A DNA stretch of 64,000 bases from an uncultured Prochlorococcus sp. (GCA_902583265.1 CACHVD010000001.1:124001-188000); one strand, 5' to 3'. Positions 21,018-27,628 are shown, counted from the first letter of the stretch. Notes: generated by a model from the sequence alone, not told the origin. Made by a program: numbers and translations.

Positions 21018-22208
21018 ATGAGTTTTAAAAAAAATATAAACGATATTAAGAAAAATTATTCCCTAGGAATAATTGGAGGTGGTCAACTGGCTTTGATGTT
21101 AACTGAGGCAGCAAAAAAAAGAGATCTAGAAGTATGTGTGCAAACAAAATCTTGTGATGATCCTGCTGGTTTAAAAGCAGATCATGTCATAGAAGCTGAT
21201 CCTTTAAAGATAAGGGGTAATAAATCATTAATTAATGAGTGTGAAAAAATAATTTTTGAAAATGAATGGATAAAAATTGATAAATTAAATTTAATTGGCA
21301 ATAAAGATATTTTTGTTCCAAGCCTTAATGCAATTAAGCCATTAGTAGATAGGTTTTCTCAAAAAAAATTAATAGATAGAATGAATATTCCCTGTCCAAA
21401 ATGGATAAGTATTGAAGAATTTAAAAATCTCTCGGATGAGGAAATCAATAATTGGACTTTTCCTCTAATGGCAAAATCAAATAAAGGTGGATATGACGGC
21501 AAAGGGAACAGAAAAATAAAGACAAAAGAAGATTTAGATTCTTTTTTAACAGAGAATAATTCTGATGAATGGTTAATAGAAGAATGGATAGAGTATGAAA
21601 AAGAACTGGCTCTTGTTGGTTCGAGAGATAGGACCGGTAAGATAAGATTCTTTCCAATAGTTGAGACATTCCAATCAAACCATGTTTGTGATTGGGTTCT
21701 TGCACCTGGAACAAATGAATATGATTTGAACTTATTTGCAATAAATATTTTCTCTTCAATAGTCAATGAACTTAATTACGTTGGAGTTTTAGCTATTGAA
21801 TTCTTCTATGGCGATAATGGTCTTTTAATTAATGAAATAGCTCCTAGAACACATAACTCAGCTCATTTCTCTATTGAAGCTTGCTCTTCAAGTCAGTTTG
21901 ATCAATATGTTTGCATTTCTTCTGGGATAATGCCACCTGAAATTAAAATGAACTGTGAAGGGGCAATTATGATAAATCTACTGGGATTAAAAAAGAATTT
22001 CCCAATCTCATTGGAAACCAGAATTAAAATGTTATCTGAAATTGAGGGTTCTAATATTCATTGTTATGGCAAATCACGAGAAATTCTGGGAAGAAAAATG
22101 GCTCACATTACATTTTTATTAAATGGTAAAACGCATTCAGAAAGATATGATGAAGCTCAAGTTTTATTAACTATGGTAAGAGACATTTGGCCATCTCCAA
22201 ATGGATAA
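21018..22208 (+). CDS. purK: 5-(carboxyamino)imidazole ribonucleotide synthase
   Basis: ATP-grasp enzyme of purine synthesis. At 396 aa, landmarks are LGIIGGGQLALML (residues 17-29), the ATP-grasp core PLMAKSNKGGYDGKGN near 149-164, EEWIEYEKELALV and NEIAPRTHNSAHFSIEAC near 273-290. It is immediately followed by the 6S RNA gene, an arrangement reported for cyanobacteria and supporting the RNA call. Confidence 0.95.
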   Translation: MSFKKNINDIKKNYSLGIIGGGQLALMLTEAAKKRDLEVCVQTKSCDDPAGLKADHVIEADPLKIRGNKSLINECEKIIFENEWIKIDKLNLIGNKDIFVPSLNAIKPLVDRFSQKKLIDRMNIPCPKWISIEEFKNLSDEEINNWTFPLMAKSNKGGYDGKGNRKIKTKEDLDSFLTENNSDEWLIEEWIEYEKELALVGSRDRTGKIRFFPIVETFQSNHVCDWVLAPGTNEYDLNLFAINIFSSIVNELNYVGVLAIEFFYGDNGLLINEIAPRTHNSAHFSIEACSSSQFDQYVCISSGIMPPEIKMNCEGAIMINLLGLKKNFPISLETRIKMLSEIEGSNIHCYGKSREILGRKMAHITFLLNGKTHSERYDEAQVLLTMVRDIWPSPNG

Positions 22209-22230
22209 AAAAATGAGTTAAAGTTAGGCT

Positions 22231-22405
22231 ACTGGATCTTTGGTTAAGTTCTTCTTTATGTGCTCTGATCTGACTTTCTTTCGACGTGAGGAGACTGTCG
22301 TGATGCGGTAGTAAACCGATCTTGTAATCGGAAACGAAAGCCCACTTTGAATCCTCTTCTGGCTTTTCCAGGTCGATGCAGCAGAGAACTGACGGGGATC
22401 CGGTA
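22231..22405 (+). ncRNA. ssaA: 6S RNA
   Basis: A non-coding interval of about 175 nt directly after purK. It folds as a long rod: a closing stem ACTGGATC (22231-22238) with GATCCGGT (22397-22404), then AGTTCT (near 22247) with AGAACT (near 22385), then CTG-ATC-GAC with GTC-GAT-CAG, CTTTCG with CGAAAG, and a terminal hairpin CCGAT/ATCGG near 22316-22331. Length, rod shape, position after purK and an intrinsic terminator fit 6S RNA, the RNA polymerase-binding regulator. End points are estimates. Its 3' strand is duplicated at 27526. Confidence 0.78.
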
Positions 22406-22452
22406 AACCTTTCAAAAGCTTGTTATAGTAACAGTTTTTGAGAGGTCTTTTT
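22375..22452 (+). repeat. Direct repeat copy A: 6S RNA 3' end plus terminator
   Basis: The 78 bp from GATGCAGCAGAGAACT through the terminator T-tract recur at 27526-27605 with four substitutions. Copy A is the native 3' end of the 6S RNA gene. The copies enclose about 5.15 kb of small orphan genes. Confidence 0.9.
22407..22452 (+). terminator. Rho-independent terminator of the 6S RNA
   Basis: ACCTTTCAAAAGCTTGTTA can pair with TAACAGTTTTTGAGAGGT (about 17 of 19 positions, including G-T pairs), leaving a three-base loop, and is followed by CTTTTT. It is a long, strong intrinsic terminator directly behind the 6S RNA. Confidence 0.88.
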
Positions 22453-22466
22453 ATTTCAATTATTAA

Positions 22467-22478
22467 GGTGCCTTACCA
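22467..22478 (+). repeat. 12-bp repeat GGTGCCTTACCA, copy 1
   Basis: Exact 12-mer just behind the 6S terminator. The same word occurs at 22614-22625 and, just behind the duplicated terminator, at 27617-27628. Confidence 0.8.
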
Positions 22479-22613
22479 GCATGATTTACCAAATTAATAA
22501 ATTGAAATAAAGTAAGTTATAATTATACTTCTTATATAGCGACAGATCACATGAAGCTTGAATTAGAGATATTTGAATTGTTTTATAGCTTTTCCAAGAT
22601 GAAAAAACCTATG

Positions 22614-22625
22614 GGTGCCTTACCA
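22614..22625 (+). repeat. 12-bp repeat GGTGCCTTACCA, copy 2
   Basis: Second exact copy, directly followed by GTAAGGTAG, which can fold back on the TTACC part (CTTACC with GGTAAG) to make a small hairpin. It lies in a 250 bp stretch without a convincing gene; a 27-codon frame at 22551-22634 crosses it. Confidence 0.75.
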
Positions 22626-22705
22626 GTAAGGTAGCTCTAATTATATTGATAGCAACTATTTACAGCTAAAGTTTGATAAGGCATAGATATTTAACTCTTA
22701 AGATC

Positions 22706-22888
22706 TTAGCTTATCCAGGGCTTATTGAGAATGGATTTATTCAAATTAAAGGTCATTTCTTGAGCTCCTTTCATACATCCTCCTGATGGGTAGCTGATAA
22801 CTTTTTTTGATATCGCACCAATACCAATAGCTAATATTCCAATACCTAATATGGCTTTTGATCTATTATTCGCAAGAAGAGATTTCAT
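22706..22888 (-). CDS. Small hypothetical membrane protein
   Basis: A 60-residue protein with a hydrophobic helix at about 12-27 (KAILGIGILAIGIGAI) followed by a Lys/Cys-containing tail. Function unknown. No strong Shine-Dalgarno precedes the ATG. It is similar in style to the other one-helix proteins of the island. Confidence 0.5.
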   Translation of the reverse strand: MKSLLANNRSKAILGIGILAIGIGAISKKVISYPSGGCMKGAQEMTFNLNKSILNKPWIS

Positions 22889-22942
22889 TAGAAGTTTGTA
22901 AGTGCCTTTATGATAGAAGCGATGAATTTTGTTCTGTGGATT

Positions 22943-23170
22943 TCAAGCGGCTTCTGGGGCAAAGATCCTACTGTTTTCTCTCCAGTATCTACAGCCCTTA
23001 ATGAGATGATCTCCTTGAGGAATAAGCTTTTGATGAAACGGACAGGTAAGGATGGTGACACAAGAACTTGTCATGCTGTACCTGAAGTGATTGCAAGTAA
23101 TACATATCTTCCGCCGTTTTCTTGTTAATGTCTCTTCCTCTAAATAGTCCCATTCATGCCAGTCCTCCAT
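22943..23170 (-). CDS. Small cysteine-rich (zinc-ribbon-like) protein behind a LexA-type box
   Basis: A 75-residue protein with ICITCNHFRYS, then CVTILTCPFHQ and KGCRYW: five cysteines, including a CxxC, plus His, arranged like a small metal-binding domain. I recognise no named family. The ATG is 8 bp from a perfect LexA-type box (23179-23192) and 26 bp from the -10, so it should be damage-inducible if LexA is present. An opposite-strand frame at 22910-23128 is less convincing. Function unknown; a nucleic-acid-binding role would be speculation. Confidence 0.62.
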   Translation of the reverse strand: MEDWHEWDYLEEETLTRKRRKICITCNHFRYSMTSSCVTILTCPFHQKLIPQGDHLIKGCRYWRENSRIFAPEAA

Positions 23171-23178
23171 AATATTTT

Positions 23179-23226
23179 AGTACAAAAGTACTAATATTTA
23201 TAGCAATTAAATTAGCTAATAGTCAA
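23179..23226 (-). promoter_or_regulatory. Sigma70-type promoter with LexA-type operator
   Basis: Read on the minus strand: TTGACT (23226-23221), 18 bp, TATAAA (23202-23197), 4 bp, then AGTACTTTTGTACT (23192-23179), then ATG at 23170. The box fits the cyanobacterial LexA consensus RGTAC-N3-DGTWCB on the plus strand (AGTACAAAAGTACT). It controls the cysteine-rich gene. Confidence 0.75.
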
Positions 23227-23509
23227 CAATTAGTTCTCGATGGGGTGATGGGTGGGGGATCTCAAGGTTTAAAAGGTATATATTTGCCTTCAGACATTTT
23301 TCATTTTTTTTGATCTTTCTATAACTAGCGAAATAAGGGTCTGAATCATCTAAGTGGTAGAAAACTTCTAACTCTTCGGTGCTAGCCATTTTTAATCTAA
23401 TTTTTTCTGCCTTATGTAATAGAGAAATTGCTTCTTTCCTACCGATAGAATTACTAGCTCTCTCCATTAAAGACACGTACCTCTTAGCGAGGTGTTTGTG
23501 CTTGTTCAT
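23216..23509 (-). CDS. Hypothetical protein with a GRKE helical module
   Basis: A 97-residue soluble protein. Residues 13-41 (LMERASNSIGRKEAISLLHK, then AEKIRLKMAST) match the N-terminal module of the zinc protein at 36747-36998 and a truncated remnant at 27447-27535. The C-terminal half (EVFYHLDDSDPYFASYRKI) is unrelated to the others. Function unknown. The promoter at 23226 overlaps its 3' end, so the two minus-strand genes are probably separately transcribed. Confidence 0.6.
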   Translation of the reverse strand: MNKHKHLAKRYVSLMERASNSIGRKEAISLLHKAEKIRLKMASTEELEVFYHLDDSDPYFASYRKIKKNEKCLKANIYLLNLEIPHPSPHRELIVDY

Positions 23510-23757
23510 TTAAGTAGTTAATTATTATTAGGCTCTTAACCCGTTCCAAATCAACAATAATATATTCCCTTAAATAGCTGTAATTATTGCATGGTTCGGT
23601 TTAGCTAAATAATTTATAAATAGGGATTGGATGCGGGCTATTCATGCTGGACGGCAAATCCCTTATTAATTTACCTAGATTATTATTTTCTGAGTTTCAG
23701 TTGATTTCTCATATACATACTTTTTTGATGATTGTGATTTATATCTTGAATTTATCT
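23510..23757. other. Intergenic stretch without a supported gene
   Basis: I see no frame, tRNA or terminator here that I can support. It separates the GRKE protein gene from the gene remnant. Confidence 0.5.
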
Positions 23758-23955
23758 CTAATAATTCATGGTTGGCTTCAGTTGTATCCCTGCAACTGCC
23801 TCATGACAACCATGTATTAATCCTAGTACTGGCAATTCAATAACAGTCTCAAAATTTGGTCCTCTTTCCGTACTTAATAGTTCCTCAAACCGCCCTATAA
23901 ATTTCAAGAAGTTAGGAGGACAATATAGGTATAGATCTAGGAGGTCTAAATGAAA
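23758..23955 (-). pseudogene. Open frame without start, probable gene remnant
   Basis: Between the small genes lies a 66-codon minus-strand frame bounded by stops with no ATG. Its translation looks like genuine protein: LYLYCPPNFLKFIGRFEELL, then STERGPNFETVIELPVLGLI, then HGCHEAVAGIQLKP. The composition is unlike random AT-rich frames. I cannot name the family. It may be the tail of a deleted gene, or use TTG at the NFL position. The region also carries nested inverted repeats (23767-23774/23807-23814 and 23779-23784/23793-23798). Confidence 0.4.
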
Positions 23956-24132
23956 CTATTCAATCAATTCACTATCCTTCCAAGATACCTAAAAGCATTT
24001 AATTATGCTGGAAACAGAATGGAAGAAACAACAAAAAATCTTGATAGAGATAACCATTTATTTGAAGACTATTGGAAGAGGGAATGCAGAGAACATCCAA
24101 CTAATCAGCATTGCTTAGTCTATTGCGACTGA
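23950..24132 (+). CDS. Small hypothetical protein with C-terminal CxxHP...CLVYCD motif
   Basis: A 60-residue soluble protein beginning MKLFNQF, with a strong AGGAGG Shine-Dalgarno 5 bp before the ATG. The C-terminal third, YWKRECREHPTNQHCLVYCD, has three cysteines and a His and resembles a recurrent picocyanobacterial orphan family. Function unknown. A strong promoter for the next gene starts 17 bp after its stop. Confidence 0.7.
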   Translation: MKLFNQFTILPRYLKAFNYAGNRMEETTKNLDRDNHLFEDYWKRECREHPTNQHCLVYCD

Positions 24133-24149
24133 GAATTTCAACTTAAGGG

Positions 24150-24178
24150 TTGACAACTGAGTATAAATACTCTATAAA
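24150..24178 (+). promoter_or_regulatory. Strong sigma70-type promoter with palindromic spacer
   Basis: TTGACA (24150-24155), exactly 17 bp, TATAAA (24173-24178). The spacer contains the 14-bp perfect palindrome GAGTATAAATACTC (24159-24172), a natural operator position for a repressor or a DNA-distorting activator. It drives the structured leader and the DUF4278-like microprotein. Confidence 0.75.
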
Positions 24179-24185
24179 TAAAGTG

Positions 24186-24282
24186 TAGTAAATGCTACTA
24201 AATCGTCCGATCTACTATTAGATAGACCGCAGTACGACTCAAGCCATAGGACGGGGACTTGAGCAAGACCAGGAGCTGCATC
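24186..24282 (+). promoter_or_regulatory. Structured, pseudoknot-capable 5' leader
   Basis: About 97 nt between the predicted start of transcription and the ATG. Visible helices are TAGTA/TACTA (24186-24200), ATCTA/TAGAT (24210-24223) and CTCAAG/CTTGAG (24238-24263). The loop of the last contains GGACG (24249-24253), complementary to CGTCC (24204-24208), giving a pseudoknot. The ribosome site AGGAG (24271-24275) lies just beyond. It could be a riboswitch, an RNA-binding site, or an independent small RNA. Confidence 0.5.
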
Positions 24283-24384
24283 ATGGTAAATATGTATTTC
24301 AACGGCAAATCTTTCGTATATTGCAAGAGCCAAGAAGAGAAAACAATAAAGCTTACTTATAGAGGATCTAGTTACTTGAGATAA
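24283..24384 (+). CDS. DUF4278-like microprotein
   Basis: A 33-residue frame starting MVNMYFNGKSF and ending KTIKLTYRGSSYLR, which carries the LTYRGxxY core of DUF4278. AGGAG precedes the ATG by 7 bp. It is expressed from the TTGACA-17-TATAAA promoter behind a structured leader. Function unknown; the short length is near the minimum for that domain. Confidence 0.65.
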   Translation: MVNMYFNGKSFVYCKSQEEKTIKLTYRGSSYLR

Positions 24385-24440
24385 ATAAATCTCATATCTA
24401 TTAGATATTTAATAATCCATCTTTTTAGAGGTACTATGCT

Positions 24441-24575
24441 ATGAAATTTACTAATTCTCCTTTTGCCATACTCGACAAGAATATGAACGCATTAGATTAT
24501 CAAAAAAGAAATCTTATAAATGAGGACTCTTGGGGAAGGGAAAATGATAATCAAACAAAAGAAGATTTTAAATAA
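24441..24575 (+). CDS. Small hypothetical protein
   Basis: A 44-residue frame, MKFTNSPFAILDKNMNALDY to GREDNxxT-type polar tail ending EDFK. It is preceded by TTAGAGGTACTATGCT, a weak ribosome site (GAGG, 12 bp upstream). It follows the DUF4278-like gene by 56 bp and may share its transcript. No domain recognised. Confidence 0.45.
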   Translation: MKFTNSPFAILDKNMNALDYQKRNLINEDSWGRENDNQTKEDFK

Positions 24576-24608
24576 AGTACTTTTTGCCTTATGCAGATAT
24601 TACTTTGT

Positions 24609-24962
24609 TTATTTTGTTTTACAAAGAATATAAAGCCAGCCAAAGAAAGTAGCAAAAGCAATTATTGGAGCAATATTCTTATTAAATGGACTTAAAAATC
24701 TTTCTATCGAAAGTGGTACATATAAAATAACCAAATACCAATAGAGAGCAGATAGTAATCCAAACAATAAAGCCAGAAGAATATAAAAAGGTAAGATATA
24801 TAGTCTTCTTTTTTTAATTCTCTCCTCTGTAATATTTTCTGTTAAACCAATTCTTGACCAATAACCACCATTTAATTGAAGAAAAAACTTTAAAAATATT
24901 CCGTAAGTATTTATAAAAAATCTAGATAAAGCAAATAACGGTGAAATTATAAATCTTTGCAT
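24609..24962 (-). CDS. Hypothetical membrane protein
   Basis: A 117-residue protein with two clear membrane segments (about 52-78 and 93-113) and an aromatic N-terminal region. The gene starts within the stop codon of the upstream 62-aa membrane protein gene (1 bp overlap), so the two are translationally coupled. No family recognised. Confidence 0.6.
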   Translation of the reverse strand: MQRFIISPLFALSRFFINTYGIFLKFFLQLNGGYWSRIGLTENITEERIKKRRLYILPFYILLALLFGLLSALYWYLVILYVPLSIERFLSPFNKNIAPIIAFATFFGWLYILCKTK

Positions 24963-25150
24963 TAAAGCTTTAAAAATTTAATTAGTTCAGTATTAGAAGT
25001 CTTACTAATAGTATTATCTTTTTTATCTCTATATTTCGTTAGGAAAAATACCATTGAGCTAAAAATAATTAAAAATCCTATTAATGAAATTCGATAGAAA
25101 AAATCATCAGACATATCGAAAAAAGCTGATCTTTTATATTTGTTTCTCAT
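24962..25150 (-). CDS. Small hypothetical membrane protein
   Basis: A 62-residue protein with one membrane helix (ISLIGFLIIFSSMVFFL, about 21-37) and a Lys/Asp-rich tail. It is first gene of a coupled pair with 24609-24962. Just upstream of its ATG the minus strand reads TTGATAGTC, then a hairpin AGAGGG/CCCTCT (25158-25176), a layout repeated at 42708. Confidence 0.55.
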   Translation of the reverse strand: MRNKYKRSAFFDMSDDFFYRISLIGFLIIFSSMVFFLTKYRDKKDNTISKTSNTELIKFLKL

Positions 25151-25318
25151 ATAAAAAAGAGGGTTACTTACCCTCTAATGTAGAATGACTATCAATTAAA
25201 AGTAGCTTGATCTGAAAGTCGAATCATAAATATGACTTAATTAAATTCCGTAAATTATCAGCTACTCACAGTTGAGATTTTTATGTAACATAATAAGTTT
25301 ACATAAAGTAACAATTAA

Positions 25319-25513
25319 ATGAAAAGACTTATTCCATATATTGCCTTTGCTTGTTTAACTGGTTTCACAGCTACATCAGGGTTACCAGTTATGGCTGGAG
25401 CTTGTAGCAGTCACATGAATAAAAAAGCAGAGATCGAATGTGCTGAAAATGATAATGAGTGTCAAGCTGAAAAAGCTTCAAAGTTTGAATTAAAAGATTC
25501 TCTCAAGTCATAA
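25319..25513 (+). CDS. Small secreted cysteine-containing protein
   Basis: A 64-residue protein with a signal peptide (IPYIAFACLTGFTATSG, cleavage probably after VMA-G at residue 27). The mature part of about 37 residues has three cysteines and many acidic residues. It is probably periplasmic or lumenal. No family named. A short membrane peptide gene follows at 25518. Confidence 0.65.
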   Translation: MKRLIPYIAFACLTGFTATSGLPVMAGACSSHMNKKAEIECAENDNECQAEKASKFELKDSLKS

Positions 25514-25517
25514 AATT

Positions 25518-25622
25518 ATGACTCAAATCAATTTATTTATGAACTCTGCTCCAAGAGATTTGATTGAGTTCTTATTCTTTGCCGCTGTTGGTTTCATTGC
25601 AGGCACCTTTGGACTAATTTAG
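25518..25622 (+). CDS. Single-helix microprotein
   Basis: A 34-residue frame, MTQINLFMNSAPRDLIEFLF followed by FAAVGFIAGTFGLI. Its C-terminal half is a membrane helix with small-residue GxxxG-like spacing. It starts 4 bp after the preceding secreted-protein gene, suggesting coupling. Function unknown. Confidence 0.45.
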   Translation: MTQINLFMNSAPRDLIEFLFFAAVGFIAGTFGLI

Positions 25623-25734
25623 AAGTAGAATTTAAATTCTTTATTTCTTCTAACCTTTTCAAGTTTTTCTTTCTTTTATCTGGAAGCTTGCTTATAAAAT
25701 AATTTAATTAATCAAAATTAAAAATTTTTTTAAA

Positions 25735-25878
25735 CTACCTTTTATAAATAAATTTTTGAATGTCTACGAATAAGCTAGATTTTGATCTAAAAAATCCATT
25801 ATTTTTTAAATAAGATTTTCCTTTCTCTATATTTTCAATTCTTTTTTCATAAGAATTTTCATCTAAATCTTTTTGCAT
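25735..25878 (-). CDS. Small basic hypothetical protein
   Basis: A 47-residue frame beginning MQKDLDENSYEKRIENIEKG and ending DIQKFIYKR. It is charged and probably helical, with no known domain. No good Shine-Dalgarno is visible, so confidence is modest. The flanking 25623-25734 and 25879-26138 hold nothing further I can support. Confidence 0.4.
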   Translation of the reverse strand: MQKDLDENSYEKRIENIEKGKSYLKNNGFFRSKSSLFVDIQKFIYKR

Positions 25879-26138
25879 AAAAAAATAATTGGAATCTTAT
25901 TCTGAATAATACTCACAAAAAAGCGGTTACCTAATATACATAAAATTTCTTTTTTGAATTTCTTCTCATTCAAACTAAAGATCTAAAAAATAGTTTTATT
26001 CTTAAATTTCTAATATTAAATATGAAAAATAAATTAAAAATTAAATTTTTAGAAAAAAGATAATTTAGGTAGGAAACACTACATCAATTACAATTCAGGA
26101 ATAATTAGTTTGTAGATATAAATCTATTTCGAATAATT

Positions 26139-26267
26139 ATGGAATTCGCTAAAAAATTTATGACCGAAAAAGCTGAAAAGCTTAACGGTAAAGCAGCAAT
26201 GCTTGGAATGTTCGCTCTTATAGGGGCATACTATTTTACTGGTCAAATTGTTCCAGGTATTTTCTAA
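26139..26267 (+). CDS. hli: High-light-inducible (Hlip) protein
   Basis: A 42-residue single-helix member of the LHC superfamily: EKLNGKAAMLGMFALIGAYY is the chlorophyll-binding helix (Glu and Asn ligands, helix about residues 12-32), ending TGQIVPGIF. Hlips bind chlorophyll and carotenoid and dissipate energy near photosystem II under stress. Short copies like this are the typical island and phage-shared type. A hairpin with T-run follows at about 26291-26320. Confidence 0.9.
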   Translation: MEFAKKFMTEKAEKLNGKAAMLGMFALIGAYYFTGQIVPGIF

Positions 26268-26329
26268 GGAAGAGCTCATTAAAACTTTTAGGGGTTGGTA
26301 ATTTTCAGCCCCCTTTTTTTATTTAATGA

Positions 26330-26467
26330 TTAAGAATCTCTAGATATCTTGTTTTTCATATCTTCAATATTCTTGATTAATTTGTCTAACCACCCTGTAT
26401 TTTCTTCCGGTTTTAGATATGTAATTTTTGGTTGATTAATTTCAAGTGTCTCGAAATCTCCACTCAT
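26330..26467 (-). CDS. MSGD-family small acidic protein, copy 1
   Basis: A 45-residue protein, MSGDFETLEINQPKITYLKP then a polar helix ending KISRDS. AGGAGG lies 4 bp before the ATG. A paralog with the same first 15 residues (MSGD-Y-ETLEINQPKI) is encoded at 42856-43008. It lies beside an hli gene. Function unknown. Confidence 0.65.
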   Translation of the reverse strand: MSGDFETLEINQPKITYLKPEENTGWLDKLIKNIEDMKNKISRDS

Positions 26468-26694
26468 AAATCCTCCTTTGTATATTTGTTTAGCTACATC
26501 TTTGTTCTAATTGATTTGACTAAAACACTACGTATCTAATGTGTGCGGTTTGAAGAACATTTAGGTACGGAAAGAGGTATGTTGTTTTAGTAATTTAAAC
26601 CTATGGCTGAACTAGATTAATAATATGGTTGTTATGAATCAGTTGCATTGCTAAAACTGAAATAAACCCTAAACTCTAAATTGCATTTAATAAA

Positions 26695-26877
26695 ATGACT
26701 TACTACAGTTGCTTTGATCAAAAAGGAAATATTATTGCTCGTTGTCAGACTAAAGAAGATATAAATGTTCTAAAGAAAATGGGAAGACCAATAGTGGAAA
26801 TAAAAGAAATGAAAAAAGAGGAATCAGTTGTTTGTTCTTTAACTGGTAGTCCCTCCGATTACAACGAAGATTATTAA
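26695..26877 (+). CDS. Small hypothetical protein (CFDQKGN type)
   Basis: A 60-residue soluble protein, MTYYSCFDQKGNIIARCQTK, with three cysteines and an acidic tail. The compact start and balanced composition look like a genuine picocyanobacterial orphan gene. Function unknown. A 52-codon frame follows immediately. Confidence 0.6.
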   Translation: MTYYSCFDQKGNIIARCQTKEDINVLKKMGRPIVEIKEMKKEESVVCSLTGSPSDYNEDY

Positions 26878-26881
26878 GATT

Positions 26882-27040
26882 ATGAATCAAAGAACACTTC
26901 AATTAAATCAACATGGAAGATCAGTAGTTCTTTTGTTGGTTGCATTGAATAGCATTTTTACTTTCTTTTCTACTTTTGAAAAAGCATTAACTTATCGCGA
27001 GATAAAAATATTTAGGTATTTGTGGATTAACAGTCAATAA
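26882..27040 (+). CDS. Small membrane protein, tentative
   Basis: A 52-residue frame beginning MNQRTLQLNQHGRSVVLLLV with a hydrophobic stretch at about 15-31. It starts 4 bp after the preceding stop and ends before a strong terminator at 27057. The Arg/His-rich N-terminus followed by VLLLVALNS resembles other island one-helix proteins. Confidence 0.4.
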   Translation: MNQRTLQLNQHGRSVVLLLVALNSIFTFFSTFEKALTYREIKIFRYLWINSQ

Positions 27041-27056
27041 ATAAAATTTAAGTCAT

Positions 27057-27085
27057 AAAAAAAGACCTTTTTACAGGTCTTTTTT
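27057..27085. terminator. Bidirectional Rho-independent terminator
   Basis: AAAAAAGACCT and AGGTCTTTTTT form a perfect stem with a short loop, A-rich before and T-rich after, so it can stop transcription from either side. It ends the 26695-27040 transcription unit. Confidence 0.85.
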
Positions 27086-27446
27086 AATGGTGACGACAGA
27101 AAGGAGATCTATTTAATAATCAGATTAAGAATTTTCTTAGAAATTAGTTTTGTAAGTAAAAGTGATGACTCACTTCTTCATGCTTTACAAACGACTTTAT
27201 TTTTAAGATAGTTCAGAATTAATCCCGAAAGTTTAATTTCTGATCACTTAACTTTCTTTCCGGTAAGGATAGAGAAGTTAAATTACCTTGGTATTAAAGA
27301 CCATGGATTAGTGAAGATCTAGTTGGTCAACCTTGGTTGAGTCGATCACCAGAACTGTCGTATTATTAAAGTAATCGGTCTCAAATATTTTGCATGAATC
27401 CTTAAGATTGATTTAATCATGATTAATTCAATCTTTAATCAGAGGA
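27086..27446. other. Non-coding stretch with inverted repeats
   Basis: About 360 bp without a supported gene. TTAACTT (27248-27254) and AAGTTAA (27275-27281) form a hairpin, and a GTTGGTCAACC-like dyad lies near 27322. A small RNA here is possible but I cannot define one. Confidence 0.4.
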
Positions 27447-27535
27447 CTAACTCATCTCGTAGTTATCAAATTTAGTTTTTAACTTTGCTGCTGTATGTAT
27501 CAGCCTAACTGCTTCTTTCCTTCCAGATGCAGCAG
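27447..27535 (-). pseudogene. Truncated GRKE-module gene at the repeat junction
   Basis: The minus-strand frame reads AASGRKEAVRLIHTAAKLKT then KFDNYEMS and a TAG at 27447-27449. It aligns with the module in the proteins at 23216-23509 and 36747-36998. There is no start: the frame runs back into repeat copy B and a stop. It therefore looks like the 3' end of a gene cut by arrival of the 6S-derived repeat. Confidence 0.6.
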
Positions 27536-27605
27536 AGAACTAACGGGGATCCGGTTAACCTTTCAAAAGCTTGTTATTGCAACAGTTTTTGAGAGGTCTT
27601 TTTTT
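27526..27605 (+). repeat. Direct repeat copy B: partial 6S RNA 3' end plus terminator
   Basis: An 80 bp near-copy of 22375-22452 containing the 3' strand of the 6S closing stem and the entire terminator hairpin (27558-27605). The 5' portion of the 6S gene is missing, so it cannot make a 6S RNA. It is a likely attachment or duplication scar. Confidence 0.88.
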
Positions 27606-27616
27606 GGCTCTTAAGG

Positions 27617-27628
27617 GGTGCCTTACCA
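27617..27628 (+). repeat. 12-bp repeat GGTGCCTTACCA, copy 3
   Basis: Exact 12-mer about 11 bp behind the duplicated terminator, mirroring the position of copy 1 behind the native one. Confidence 0.8.

Noticed and set aside
21359-21766. 135-codon minus-strand frame
   Set aside because: Antisense to purK.
22300-22370. tRNA-Thr-like signals (hairpin CCGAT-CTTGTA-ATCGG and TTTGAATCC)
   Set aside because: The T-stem does not pair (CCCAC against CCTCT) and no acceptor stem forms; the helices belong to the 6S rod.
22224-22415. 63-codon minus-strand open frame
   Set aside because: It lies antisense across the 6S RNA fold; its sequence is explained by RNA pairing, and it has no ribosome site.
22910-23128. 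72-codon plus-strand frame
   Set aside because: Overlaps the cysteine-rich minus-strand gene, which has the promoter, LexA-type box and sensible composition.
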